Below are positions 45,678 to 54,771 of a DNA stretch of 64,000 bases, piece after piece. The number at the start of each line of letters is the position of its first letter. Positions within the stretch are counted from its first letter, which is position 1. The notes beneath the pieces were generated by a model. The model did no database searches, was not told the DNA's origin, and saw only the letters and a list, made by a program, of their open reading frames with translations. This DNA comes from Candidatus Heimdallarchaeota archaeon. GTDB lineage: Archaea > Asgardarchaeota > Heimdallarchaeia > Hodarchaeales > Hodarchaeaceae. Position numbers and translations under genes: made by a program. The stretch is from NCBI GenBank assembly GCA_011364965.1, contig RDOB01000002.1, forward strand, positions 529,317 to 593,316. Reading direction: 5' to 3'.

Positions 45678-46379
45678 ATGAACAAAGGAAGAGCTTTAGC
45701 TACCATAATGGTTATATTGGGCGTTTTATGTTTAATTTTTGGTATTCTTAGCATTACTTTTCTTCAGGTGTCAATAGCTGAAGTAGATGCGACTGAATCT
45801 AACACATCTGATTATTTCTATCTAAGAGGAAAAATTAGTTATTATATAACAATAGTTGGTTCAAAGTCACCGTGGGGATATGGTTCTGGTAATCTTGAAA
45901 TAATCTCCACAACCAGGATTTATTCTGAAACTACATTAATTACCTACAGTTTCGATGGTACAGCAGATTTGTCAATCATTACTATTGGATCGATAACTGT
46001 ACCGATATCTGGCCAGTATCAGCTTATTTTTACTCCTCTAGAAACATATCTTTCAGGGGGAAGTGTAAAAATAGCGATTCAAGAATCCTTAATCCATTCA
46101 TTAATCGGAATTGATGATATTCAGCTGATAATTCTCGCATTTCCTTTAATTATTGGCGGATTAATTTTAAGGTTCGCTATAGGGAAAAATATTTCTACTT
46201 CAGAAGTTCATTATACACATGATATCAACAATGAAGATAAACAAACATGGGATAATGATATTGACTTAGATTTCAATCATAAAGAACTGATATTTAAAAA
46301 AGTAAAGTGTCCAACATGTGGAATCCCATCTGACAGTCTTTACTGTCATAATTGCGGTACTCAAGTAAGGGAATATTAA
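45678..46379 (+). CDS. Membrane protein with C-terminal zinc ribbon
   Basis: A 233-residue protein. Hydrophobic helices at about residues 8-30 and 155-178 enclose an extracellular beta-rich domain of about 120 residues. A charged cytoplasmic linker leads to a zinc ribbon, CPTCG and CHNCG, at residues about 214-230. The topology of two anchors with an outside domain and an inside ribbon is frequent among archaeal membrane proteins of unknown function. The start ATG follows AGCGAGG. It converges on the methyltransferase gene with a 22-base gap. Confidence 0.65.
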   Translation: MNKGRALATIMVILGVLCLIFGILSITFLQVSIAEVDATESNTSDYFYLRGKISYYITIVGSKSPWGYGSGNLEIISTTRIYSETTLITYSFDGTADLSIITIGSITVPISGQYQLIFTPLETYLSGGSVKIAIQESLIHSLIGIDDIQLIILAFPLIIGGLILRFAIGKNISTSEVHYTHDINNEDKQTWDNDIDLDFNHKELIFKKVKCPTCGIPSDSLYCHNCGTQVREY

Positions 46380-46401
46380 ATGACAGGTTTACTGAAATCA
46401 A

Positions 46402-47445
46402 TTAGAAAAAATCATCAAGCTTTCTATCTTCAAACTTCTCTAGATTACTACAATCCGAGAAATACCTGTTTAAAATGGGTAGATTTAAATCTAATTCCTT
46501 TAACGTCTCTTTTAGAATCTCTAACTCAACTTGTTCTTTTTTTGTGAATTTAAAAGTGCATGATTCCTTTAAAAAGTCATAATCGAGTTTTTGACACAAC
46601 TTTGTCAAAATTGAAGCTGTTAATTCTAAATGAGGAAGTAGAATCGTAGGTGTTAATCTTGGTTGAGCATTCAAAACTGTATTTCGTATTATATTTTTTC
46701 TTGGATATTTTTCATAACCAAAAGATACTTTTCCTAAACTATTTGCCGCTGCAAGTGTGCTTCCCGTTCCTGCAAATGGATCGAGGACAGTTTCCGCGTT
46801 AGTTAACTGAATGCATTTATAAGGGAGCTCTATTGGGAAGGGAGCTTCATGTCCCTTCTTTATTGTAGATCCTGTAGTCTGTAAATATGGAATTAACCAC
46901 ACATTTCCCGGATCACGGAGGTTCTCTTCAGAATATCTTCCGATATTTGAACGATCTGCGTAAGGAATTCCGATTGCTTTTGGATATAAACGGTACTTTT
47001 TCTTGTTTTTGACTAAGAGAAAAATACTCTCCCAAACATTATTTAATCTTCTATTTCCTCCTGATGGGGTGTAATGGCCTTTTCCAAGTAATGATTTAAC
47101 CCAGATTATTGTTTGAATTCGGAAAAACCCAACGTTTGAAGTGAGGTTGACAACTTCCTCACTTAAGCCTTGATCATTAGCTGAATCACCAATATTGAGA
47201 AAAAAAGTTCCCTCAGGTTTCAAAACTCGAAAACACTCTGTCCAAACATTGGTTAAAAGTTGATAGTATTCGCTTTTAGACTTTTTATCGTTATAAATCC
47301 CCCCTGAATCGTCCGAGTAAACTTTCCCTCGGTTATAGGGAGGGGATGTAATTATTACATCTATTGAATTGTCTTCTAGCTCTGACATCTTTTCTGAGCT
47401 TTTAAAATATACCGTTGATTTACCTAATTTCTCAAGGTTGACCAT
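46402..47445 (-). CDS. DNA methyltransferase, beta class (N4-cytosine or N6-adenine)
   Basis: A 347-residue methyltransferase. The catalytic motif IV TSPPYNRGK (residues about 33-41) comes first and the AdoMet-binding motif LDPFAGTGSTLAAANSLG (about 220) last, which is the beta-class order used by MboII, RsrI and PvuII methylases. SPPY is most common in N4-cytosine enzymes but also occurs in N6-adenine ones. No restriction enzyme gene is adjacent. It is divergent from the OB-fold protein gene and starts with ATG. Confidence 0.88.
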   Translation of the reverse strand: MVNLEKLGKSTVYFKSSEKMSELEDNSIDVIITSPPYNRGKVYSDDSGGIYNDKKSKSEYYQLLTNVWTECFRVLKPEGTFFLNIGDSANDQGLSEEVVNLTSNVGFFRIQTIIWVKSLLGKGHYTPSGGNRRLNNVWESIFLLVKNKKKYRLYPKAIGIPYADRSNIGRYSEENLRDPGNVWLIPYLQTTGSTIKKGHEAPFPIELPYKCIQLTNAETVLDPFAGTGSTLAAANSLGKVSFGYEKYPRKNIIRNTVLNAQPRLTPTILLPHLELTASILTKLCQKLDYDFLKESCTFKFTKKEQVELEILKETLKELDLNLPILNRYFSDCSNLEKFEDRKLDDFF

Positions 47446-47732
47446 ACTTAACTACTCGAGTGTTTATATCGCCAATTTGCTAGCTTTTAGGGAGAAAAGG
47501 ATCTAAAATTTCCAGTAATAGAGGAGGATAGAAATAATTTTGAATCCTCCGTATAGCTATTTCAGATTAAATATCAATATTATACAATAAGGTTAATATT
47601 TTCAATTTTTTCTTGTTTGAACTGCATCGTAAGTGTATGATTATTCAAGATAACAGTTAAAACACTTGTTTTTCTTGTCTTTAGTAATACAGTTACGAAT
47701 ATTGCACTGTAAACATCAATAACGTGAAAAAA

Positions 47733-48200
47733 ATGTCTGAATCTCAACCTGAAGAATATACAACAAAAACTATAAGTGATTTGACCCCCTTTGATAGGAA
47801 GCTTCAAGTCTCGTTTGTGGTAATTGAAAAAGGTGAAACTCGATCAATCACCAGTAAAAAAACTAATGAGGAGCATCATCTCGCTGATGTCAAAGTGGGC
47901 GATGGCACTGGAACCATTATTCTGACCCTCTGGGACGAAACCATTGACAAGGTCACGGAGGGTGAAACCTATGTCATAAAAAATTCCTATGTCAACGTAT
48001 TTCAAGAACATATGCGTCTTGCACTCGGAAAATGGGGAACTTTGGAAGATTCCGAGGAAAAGATTGGATTAGACTCTGTGAACATGGAAAATGATCGCTC
48101 ATCTGAGACTCATCAAGGTAGACCCCGACGAAGACGGTATGGTGGTCGACGAGATGATCAAAGAGGTCGATCCTTCAACGAAGAGAAGTATAGATACTAA
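47733..48200 (+). CDS. OB-fold single-stranded DNA-binding protein with RG-rich tail (SOSS-B/RPA-like)
   Basis: A protein of about 155 residues. Residues about 7-100 form an OB fold (KTISDLTPFDRKLQVSFVV, HHLADVKVGDGTGTIILTLWDE, GETYVIKNSYVNVF), close to archaeal and eukaryotic small ssDNA-binding proteins of the SOSS-B/hSSB type. The last 35 residues are rich in Arg and Gly with GGRR and RGR repeats, a flexible nucleic-acid-binding tail. Expected role: protection of single-stranded DNA in repair or replication. GTG at 47724 would add three residues; the ATG has GTGA upstream. It is divergent from the DNA methyltransferase. Confidence 0.85.
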   Translation: MSESQPEEYTTKTISDLTPFDRKLQVSFVVIEKGETRSITSKKTNEEHHLADVKVGDGTGTIILTLWDETIDKVTEGETYVIKNSYVNVFQEHMRLALGKWGTLEDSEEKIGLDSVNMENDRSSETHQGRPRRRRYGGRRDDQRGRSFNEEKYRY

Positions 48201-48402
48201 ATATATCCTTCTTCATCATTTTCCCTCCTTTTTATTCTTTTTTCGAATACTCCAAATCCTTAGTTTTTTGACTCCAAAGTATTTATTATTATTGGGATAA
48301 AAATTTTTCAATAAGCAGTCATTTGGGCTAATTGTCAATTAGGCTACATATTTTTGTATTCAATTGGAATATCTCTCATATAATTTCTAGTAGGTTTTTA
48401 TA

Positions 48403-49725
48403 ATGTTAAATATTTTGGGAATGAGGCTTGAAGATAAAAATAAGTGGGAACGAAGAGCTCCTTTGATACCAAAACATGTCAAGGAATTAGTAGAAAAACA
48501 TGAAATACAATTCATAATTCAATCTTCCTATATTCGCATTTTTGAGGATCAAGAATATCTTAATGCAGGTGCAGACGTATCTACTAGCCTAGATAAAGCA
48601 AATATTATTTTTGCTATCAAAGAAATCCCCTTACCGACTTTGAAGGAGAACAAAATATATATCTTCTTCTCTCATACTATCAAAGGGCAACGACGCAATA
48701 TGCCAATGTTAAAACATATTTTGAACTTGAATTCGACATTAATAGATTATGAAAGAATAGTAAATAGTAAGGGGTTTCGTTTAATATTCTTTGGGAATTA
48801 CGCTGGATTAGCAGGCATGATAGAAACCTTAAGGGGTTATGGTCAAAGAGTTTTGGCAATTGATGGTGTAAAAACTCCTTTCCTCAAACTTAAACATACA
48901 TATGAATATTCCGATTTAAGCGAAGCAAAGCAAGCAATTTCAAATATTGGGAGCGAAATTCAAAAAAATGGACTACCAGAAGAAATTATTCCAGTTGTTG
49001 TAGGTTTCGCAGGTTATGGCAATGTTAGCAAAGGCGCCCAATCTATTTTAGATCTACTTCCTGTAATTGAGATTTCTCCAACCGAATTGGAAGATTTTTG
49101 GAAAACCAAAGACTTCTCTTTTAACCATATTTACAAGAGCGTTTTTAAAGAAGAGCATATGGTTCAGCGTAAGGATCAAGGAAAATTTGACCTTCAAGAT
49201 TATTATAAATCAGGATTATCGAATTATGAGGGAATTTTTTCAAGTTATACTCCCTATTTAAGTATACTCGTGAATGGAATATATTGGAGTGAAAAATATC
49301 CTCGATTACTTACAAAAAAACACATTAGAGACATGTTTCAATCAAAAATGCCTGTTCATTTACGAATTATTGGTGATATTTCATGTGATATCGAAGGAGG
49401 AATTGAGGCTACTATTAAAGTAACAGAACCAGATAATCCTATGTTCATCTATGATCCTTTCACGGAAAAAGCTAGCCATGATGGAAAAAATGAAGGATTA
49501 GCTATAATTGCTGTTGATAATTTGCCGTGTGAATTACCTCGAGAATCCTCTACGAATTTCAGTAACACATTAGTTCCTTTTATCCCAATAATTGCAAAAA
49601 CTGATTTCAATAAACCATTCGAAGATTTAGCTCTTCCACCAGAACTTAAAAATGCAATTATCGTCCACCAAGGTAAACTAACTCCATATTTTCAATATCT
49701 AGATAATTTTCTGAGAGAAATCTAA
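48403..49725 (+). CDS. Lysine-ketoglutarate reductase / saccharopine dehydrogenase (lysine-forming) type
   Basis: A 440-residue protein matching the lysine-ketoglutarate reductase half of the animal and plant AASS enzyme. The N-terminal domain GMRLEDKNKWERRAPLIPKHV is the alanine dehydrogenase/saccharopine-type substrate domain, GNYAGLAGMIETLRGYG and VVGFAGYGNVSKGA are the cofactor region, and GDISCDIEGGIEAT is the conserved C-terminal motif. It would condense lysine with 2-oxoglutarate to saccharopine with NADPH. The next gene, 74 bases on, encodes the second half of the same pathway, so the two-domain eukaryotic enzyme is split here into two genes. Confidence 0.85.
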   Translation: MLNILGMRLEDKNKWERRAPLIPKHVKELVEKHEIQFIIQSSYIRIFEDQEYLNAGADVSTSLDKANIIFAIKEIPLPTLKENKIYIFFSHTIKGQRRNMPMLKHILNLNSTLIDYERIVNSKGFRLIFFGNYAGLAGMIETLRGYGQRVLAIDGVKTPFLKLKHTYEYSDLSEAKQAISNIGSEIQKNGLPEEIIPVVVGFAGYGNVSKGAQSILDLLPVIEISPTELEDFWKTKDFSFNHIYKSVFKEEHMVQRKDQGKFDLQDYYKSGLSNYEGIFSSYTPYLSILVNGIYWSEKYPRLLTKKHIRDMFQSKMPVHLRIIGDISCDIEGGIEATIKVTEPDNPMFIYDPFTEKASHDGKNEGLAIIAVDNLPCELPRESSTNFSNTLVPFIPIIAKTDFNKPFEDLALPPELKNAIIVHQGKLTPYFQYLDNFLREI

Positions 49726-49799
49726 AGAATTTTTAAATCTGCCATAAAATTAAAACTATAATTGAATAAAGTAAGAGATCCTAAAAGGAGAATTATATA

Positions 49800-51155
49800 A
49801 TGAAAAAAATATTGGTACTTGGCGCTGGAATGGTTGCAGGGCCCCATATTAATTATTTGCTTGATCATAACTTTCGAGTAACAGTTGCTAGCCGAACTCT
49901 CTCCAAAGCAGAAGCTCTGATTAAGAATCATCCAAATGGATTTGCTGTAAAGTTCGATATCACAAAAACACCAGAAAACTTGGAGGGTCTGATAAAAAAT
50001 TGTGATCTTGCAGTAAGCTTGCTTCCATATGTATATCATGTGGATGTAGCCCGAGAATGTATCAAACAAAAAAAACACATGGTAACTACTTCTTATGTCA
50101 GCCCAGAAATGAGAGAGTTGGATAAAAAAGCCAGAGAAGTTGGAATTACCATTTTAAATGAAATAGGAGTCGATCCTGGGATTGACCATATGAGTGCAAA
50201 AAAAATTGTTGATAAGGTTCACAAAGAAGGAGGAGAAATCTTATCGTTTAAGTCTTATACAGGAGGACTTCCCGCTCCAGATGCTAATACCAATCCTTGG
50301 GGTTATAAGCTATCGTGGTCTCCACGAGGGGTGATTTTGGCAGGACGAAACCCTGCTAAATACTTAGAGAACGGAAAAATTGTGGAAATTCCAGGTGAGG
50401 ATCTATTTGATCATTATATTCCATTCTATATCCCTGAGAAAGGCCCTGGAGACGAGGAAGAACTTGGAATGTTAGAAGGATATCCAAATAGAAATTCTAT
50501 AGAACCTTATATTGATGTTTATGAGATCCCTGAAACTAAAACGATAATAAGAGGAACTCTTAGAAATACCAGCTGGTGTCGGACAATGAAAAAAGTGGCA
50601 GATATAGGGTATCTCAATTTAAATGAAGAAGAATTTCCAATTACTTTAACATATGGTCAACTAACTAATAAGCTTCTAGGTAAACCTTTAGATGCCGATA
50701 CCAAATCAGAATTTATGGACCAATTTGACTATAATGAGTCGGATGATGTAGTGAAAAGATTTGATTGGATGGGTTTATTCGGAACTGATTCTTTACCATC
50801 TAATAAGATATCACCACTAGATGCTTTATGTCATCAATTCGAACAACACTTACAGTATTCTCTCGGAGAACGAGATATGTTAATAATGGTTCATGAATTC
50901 ATATACAAAGAATCTAACGGTAAGAAAAAAAAGCATACATCAACTATGATTGATTATGGGCTTAAAAATGGCCCGAGTTCAATGTCTAGAACTGTTGGTC
51001 TTCCAGCTGCTATTGGATCTCGTATGATACTGGAAGGAAAGATTAAAGATAAAGGAGTTCTCATTCCAGTGAAAAGCACCATTTATGAACCAATTTTAAA
51101 GGAATTACAAGAGCATGGAATTGGATTCATTGATAAACTGGAAGATATCAAGTAG
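49800..51155 (+). CDS. Saccharopine dehydrogenase (L-glutamate-forming, Lys9-type)
   Basis: A 451-residue NAD(P)-dependent enzyme. VLGAGMVAGPHINYLL is the Rossmann start, EIGVDPGIDHMSA and SYTGGLPAPDANTNPWGYKLSWSP match Lys9 and AASS saccharopine dehydrogenases, and the C-terminus carries GLPAAIGSRMILEGKI. It cleaves saccharopine to glutamate and aminoadipate semialdehyde. AAAAGGAGAA at 8-9 bases supports the ATG. Together with the preceding reductase it forms a lysine breakdown (or in reverse, synthesis) module. A related but interrupted gene lies at 16134. Confidence 0.9.
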   Translation: MKKILVLGAGMVAGPHINYLLDHNFRVTVASRTLSKAEALIKNHPNGFAVKFDITKTPENLEGLIKNCDLAVSLLPYVYHVDVARECIKQKKHMVTTSYVSPEMRELDKKAREVGITILNEIGVDPGIDHMSAKKIVDKVHKEGGEILSFKSYTGGLPAPDANTNPWGYKLSWSPRGVILAGRNPAKYLENGKIVEIPGEDLFDHYIPFYIPEKGPGDEEELGMLEGYPNRNSIEPYIDVYEIPETKTIIRGTLRNTSWCRTMKKVADIGYLNLNEEEFPITLTYGQLTNKLLGKPLDADTKSEFMDQFDYNESDDVVKRFDWMGLFGTDSLPSNKISPLDALCHQFEQHLQYSLGERDMLIMVHEFIYKESNGKKKKHTSTMIDYGLKNGPSSMSRTVGLPAAIGSRMILEGKIKDKGVLIPVKSTIYEPILKELQEHGIGFIDKLEDIK

Positions 51156-51202
51156 TATCTATTTTAACTCTATAATTTTTCCTTTTTATTATTCCGTGAT
51201 TA

Positions 51203-51988
51203 TTAGAATTTGCAATCACAGTATGTTGCTAAAAAGCTACTTTCGGTCTTGAATCCAAGCTTTTCATATAATCTACGAGCGCCAAAGTTACCTTCATCTA
51301 CCCACAATACGATATTTTTCACCTCTAGCTGGTTGAAAAGATATTGGATGAGTTTCCCTACAGTTTGTAATCCAAGACCTTTTTTCCTCTCCAAGAGTTT
51401 TGTCTCAACACTTCTAATTATAGCAAATGAATAATTTTGTTTAATTAATATATAAGGAGCAGCTGCAAAACTGATTATTTCATCACCCTGAAGCACTCCA
51501 TAGTTAATTCCCCCATTAAGGTGTTTATATCGCTTAGGAAGGTCAGTGTTCTGTTTGGGTAATCGGATGGTATTGATTTCTTCTTTTTCTAAAAAAGAAA
51601 AATCATTAGGGGTTAACCGGAGTGTTAAATAAGTATTAAAGACGTCACTTGATTCATTCGTTTCTAATGACCTAAAATTTTGAAATTTTGAATGGATCAA
51701 ATCATCAAATGAGCTGTCTTCAAACATTACCACAATATTTGTTTTGAGCCATTGGATTTTCCTGTATTGCTTCCATGCATTTTGGCCATATAAATAGTAT
51801 TTATTTTCAAATCTATATATAAAATTTAGAGTGGGCTTTAATTTATACGAGAATTCAATGTTTTTTTCATTTCTATGGTGATTCCATAGAATATAAGCTA
51901 CTTTGCTAAGAGGAAACTGATCTATATTCTCAATGAATTTTTTTTCAGAATTATTTTTATTAAAAATATAAAGCCATCTTTTCCTCAT
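51203..51988 (-). CDS. GNAT-family acetyltransferase
   Basis: About 261 residues. The last 90 residues form the GNAT fold: ETKLLERKKGLGLQTVGKL is the acetyl-CoA loop (R/Q-x-x-G-x-G/A type) and FGARRLYEKLGFKTE the final conserved strand-helix. The N-terminal 150 residues have no clear motif and may hold a second, degenerate GNAT unit. Acceptor unknown. ATG at 51988 was chosen over a GTG seven codons upstream. It follows the saccharopine genes on the opposite strand and converges on them. Confidence 0.8.
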   Translation of the reverse strand: MRKRWLYIFNKNNSEKKFIENIDQFPLSKVAYILWNHHRNEKNIEFSYKLKPTLNFIYRFENKYYLYGQNAWKQYRKIQWLKTNIVVMFEDSSFDDLIHSKFQNFRSLETNESSDVFNTYLTLRLTPNDFSFLEKEEINTIRLPKQNTDLPKRYKHLNGGINYGVLQGDEIISFAAAPYILIKQNYSFAIIRSVETKLLERKKGLGLQTVGKLIQYLFNQLEVKNIVLWVDEGNFGARRLYEKLGFKTESSFLATYCDCKF

Positions 51989-52089
51989 GAAAGTTACAGA
52001 TCCAGACACTTTTGATATTAAAATTCCTAGAAAGTATTTAATTCTATCTCAATAATTTATAATCTGAGGCTTCAGATCTGGAATAGAGC

Positions 52090-52983
52090 TTATTCCACGA
52101 AAGAAAATTCCTTATTTTGGTCAGATAGCGGGTGTCCGAGATCATATGATTTCCTTAGATGTTCTAACGAGACATGGGTATATAATTGTGTAGTGGATAG
52201 TGAAGAGTGACCTAGTAATTCTTGAATAACTCGAATATCAACTGAATTTGAGAGTAAATGGGTTGCAAAGGCATGCCTTAACGTATGAGGTGTTAATTTC
52301 TTACCTGTTAATCCAGCTAATTTCTTATATTTACTAACTAGCCTCTGGATCGATCGTGTAGTCATTCTCGTGCCTGATTTATTCAAAATGAGTGCTTTTT
52401 CCATAGATGTTTTATTATGATTATTCAAGAATTCTTCGAGAAGAGGAATTAATTGCCCAGGTAATGGTATAATACGATCCTTATTTCCTTTTCCTCCCTC
52501 AACCCTTAAAATTCTCTCCTTTATATTGATATTCTGAATATTTAAGTTACTTAATTCTGACACTCTCATCCCTGTCGCGTAGAGTAGATAAAGTATGGTT
52601 TTATCACGTATATTTTGAGGAGTATTTAGGAGTAAGGCGGCTTCTTTAACTGTGATAGTTTTTGGAAGTGATTTAGGTATTTTGGGGGATTCTATTCCCT
52701 CTGCTGGATTAGATGTTATATACCCTTCTTTTTTAATGAATTTATAAAATGACTTCAGACAACAGATTTTTCTATGTAGACTTCGTGGGGCATAATCTTT
52801 ATCCCTCTTGAGATGTAAGAAAAAACGGCGTAAATCAGCTGTTTTGGCTTTTTCTAGGTTCTTGGCGTTAGTAAATCCTTCAAACATCTTCAAGTCGTAT
52901 GTATATTCACGAATTGTTCTAGGGGAATAACCTTTCTCAATTTCCAGATATGTAGTAAAATCATCAATTAAAGTGCTATTCAT
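52090..52983 (-). CDS. xerA: Tyrosine recombinase XerA-type
   Basis: A 297-residue site-specific recombinase. The SAM-like N-terminal domain (1-100) is followed by the catalytic domain with Arg140 (ATGMRVSEL), Lys165, His233 and Arg236 (HTLRHAFATH), His259 (LGHSS) and the nucleophile Tyr268 (TTQLYTHV). All six catalytic residues are present. The length and single-gene setting, without attachment sites, transposase or phage genes nearby, fit the archaeal XerA that resolves chromosome dimers at dif rather than a mobile-element integrase. No dif-like site was seen in the flanking gaps. Confidence 0.9.
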   Translation of the reverse strand: MNSTLIDDFTTYLEIEKGYSPRTIREYTYDLKMFEGFTNAKNLEKAKTADLRRFFLHLKRDKDYAPRSLHRKICCLKSFYKFIKKEGYITSNPAEGIESPKIPKSLPKTITVKEAALLLNTPQNIRDKTILYLLYATGMRVSELSNLNIQNINIKERILRVEGGKGNKDRIIPLPGQLIPLLEEFLNNHNKTSMEKALILNKSGTRMTTRSIQRLVSKYKKLAGLTGKKLTPHTLRHAFATHLLSNSVDIRVIQELLGHSSLSTTQLYTHVSLEHLRKSYDLGHPLSDQNKEFSFVE

Positions 52984-53075
52984 TGTAGCTAAGTTTGACG
53001 ACTTTTAATCCTAAATGAGATAATATCATGCAAAGAATATCCCAATTAGAGAGTAGCGTGCAATATTTCGATTTA

Positions 53076-53591
53076 CTATTCGTATATACGATTAGTTAAT
53101 GTAGCTTGTCCAGTCTCTTCATTGTAAGAAACGAGTTCAGCTCGATTTAATTCATGGAGTGAATGTAATATAATCGCTGGAGCAAAACCAGTTGCTTTTG
53201 TTAGTTCCTCTCGGTTCATTGCATTCTTATCTCCGTGAAGAATGTATAATATTTTTGCATGAGGTTGAGCTGCGAATACTTGTTCGAGTAAAGTAATATA
53301 GATGCTCAAAAGTTGTTTGATATCTAATGTAACTTCTTGTTTCCCTGACATTTCTTTGAAGAGATCCGAAATCCGTTTGAATTCCGCTTCTAGGGACATA
53401 TAATCGAACTCTAGCTGTTGTCGTTTAAGATTGGCTTCATCCAACTCTTTGGATGCCTTATTCAACTTCTCTTCTCTTTCTGTGAGTAATTTTTCCTTTT
53501 GCTCCAGTTCCTGTGTGATAGCTTCTATAGTGTTTTTTACTTTCTCAATTGTTGGCACTATTTCCTCTATTGAGATTGTTTTTCCTTCCAT
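53076..53591 (-). CDS. Coiled-coil/winged-helix protein, small paralogue
   Basis: About 171 residues: heptad-rich coiled coil at about 5-90, then a winged-helix domain at about 95-165 (ILYILHGDKNAMNREELTKATG, with recognition helix AIILHSLHELNRAELV and wing). It has the same architecture as the larger protein at 10542, so both belong to one family of coiled-coil winged-helix proteins. ATG at 53591 was chosen because GGTGA stands five bases upstream, although the frame is open to 53627. Function unknown; dimeric DNA-bound architecture is plausible. Confidence 0.7.
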   Translation of the reverse strand: MEGKTISIEEIVPTIEKVKNTIEAITQELEQKEKLLTEREEKLNKASKELDEANLKRQQLEFDYMSLEAEFKRISDLFKEMSGKQEVTLDIKQLLSIYITLLEQVFAAQPHAKILYILHGDKNAMNREELTKATGFAPAIILHSLHELNRAELVSYNEETGQATLTNRIYE

Positions 53592-53717
53592 AAAATTCAC
53601 CAATGTATCATAAACTGAATATAACACAATTTTATAATCTTAAGAAAAAGAACTTTATAAATTATGAGTAATTTTTAGATTTCTTTCTCAGATCGAAATC
53701 AACATTTAAATAATAAA

Positions 53718-54659
53718 TTATTTATTGAATAAAGTTAAATATCCATAAGTATCAAACAGATCAGGTAGATTCCTAATTGAATCTTGTTCCCAGATTCTGC
53801 GTCTCTCATTTTTTATTACTAAGGCTTCTCTAAAGTGAAGATTCTCCTTTAAGGTTTTTACTTTGTCTAAAATGCTAATATTATCTCCAGGAGAGTGAAA
53901 AAATTTTGATAATTTATAAAATGTAATTAAAACCACAGGAATTTGAAAAATTTCTATAATATGTTGAACTGTTTTGATAATCGATGTTTTATATGCATTG
54001 AACTCCAAAGATTCCCTCTTTGGCCGATTTGCAAAGATTTGATTATATTCAACGAAATCTCCTAAATTAATACGCAATATATCAAATTTCAAAGGTGCAA
54101 AATCAATTAATGATCGAACTGATCCTACGGCAATTGTATTCTTTGTGATGGGAATGATTGGTTGGGTGTATAATTCAAACTGCGGCGGCAAAGTTACAGA
54201 TTTTGACTCAAATCCACTTTCGTCTAAGGATGCATGATAATGTACATCCGAGCTAAAGATTGCAATTGGATCAAACTTCGAGACACTAGAACCTTTAATT
54301 ATCGAATATCTTAATTTTGGGATCTCAGTGAAATCTAGTCTTGTTCCCACAACAGATAAATCTAATTGCTTTGAAAGTGGAAAATAAAAAGGAGCATTAT
54401 TAAGTGCAGTGGAACCGTCAACGACAAAAAGAGTCTTTAAGGTGCAGGATTTGCTATAAACTTCTAGGTCGTCTGCATCTTCATCCTCATCTACCTTATC
54501 AGTTATCTTTCTAGCAATAATTGAATATCTTGGAATCCCAAGAAATTCTCGGTATAATTTTTGGGAATGTGTTCTAAAAAAAAGATAGTCTGGAAAGGAT
54601 AATAGCCCTATTCTGGGAGTTACGATTATATTTTGATTTCGAAGAAAAATCTCAAGCAT
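53718..54659 (-). CDS. Hypothetical protein, possibly RNase H-fold nuclease-like
   Basis: A 313-residue soluble protein of unrecognised family. LFVVDGSTALNNAPF, at residues about 75-90, resembles the first acidic motif of NurA-type nucleases (VDGS), and the later RINLGDFVEYNQI and VIKNERRR segments keep acidic and basic residues, but the match is weak and no HerA helicase is adjacent. No membrane, signal or zinc motif is present. It is divergent from dph2 by 112 bases. Identity beyond 'soluble alpha/beta protein' is not supported. Confidence 0.4.
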   Translation of the reverse strand: MLEIFLRNQNIIVTPRIGLLSFPDYLFFRTHSQKLYREFLGIPRYSIIARKITDKVDEDEDADDLEVYSKSCTLKTLFVVDGSTALNNAPFYFPLSKQLDLSVVGTRLDFTEIPKLRYSIIKGSSVSKFDPIAIFSSDVHYHASLDESGFESKSVTLPPQFELYTQPIIPITKNTIAVGSVRSLIDFAPLKFDILRINLGDFVEYNQIFANRPKRESLEFNAYKTSIIKTVQHIIEIFQIPVVLITFYKLSKFFHSPGDNISILDKVKTLKENLHFREALVIKNERRRIWEQDSIRNLPDLFDTYGYLTLFNK

Positions 54660-54771
54660 GAATTATTCATAGCAACAAGCAGGTATTAATTTGTTGCGTA
54701 TAATTATTAGTAACACATACATAGATTTCTTAATTAAAGATAAAATAAAGAGATCACCCAGCTGATATGTT

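Noticed and set aside
52090..52983. Integrase of a mobile element
   Set aside because: No attachment repeats, tRNA target or phage/plasmid genes are near, and the protein fits the chromosomal XerA type.
52984..53075. dif site next to xerA
   Set aside because: No pair of inverted 11-base arms around a 6-base spacer resembling archaeal dif was found in the flanking gap.
53718..54659. NurA nuclease
   Set aside because: Only a VDGS motif resembles NurA; other acidic motifs and the HerA partner are missing, so the gene is left as hypothetical.
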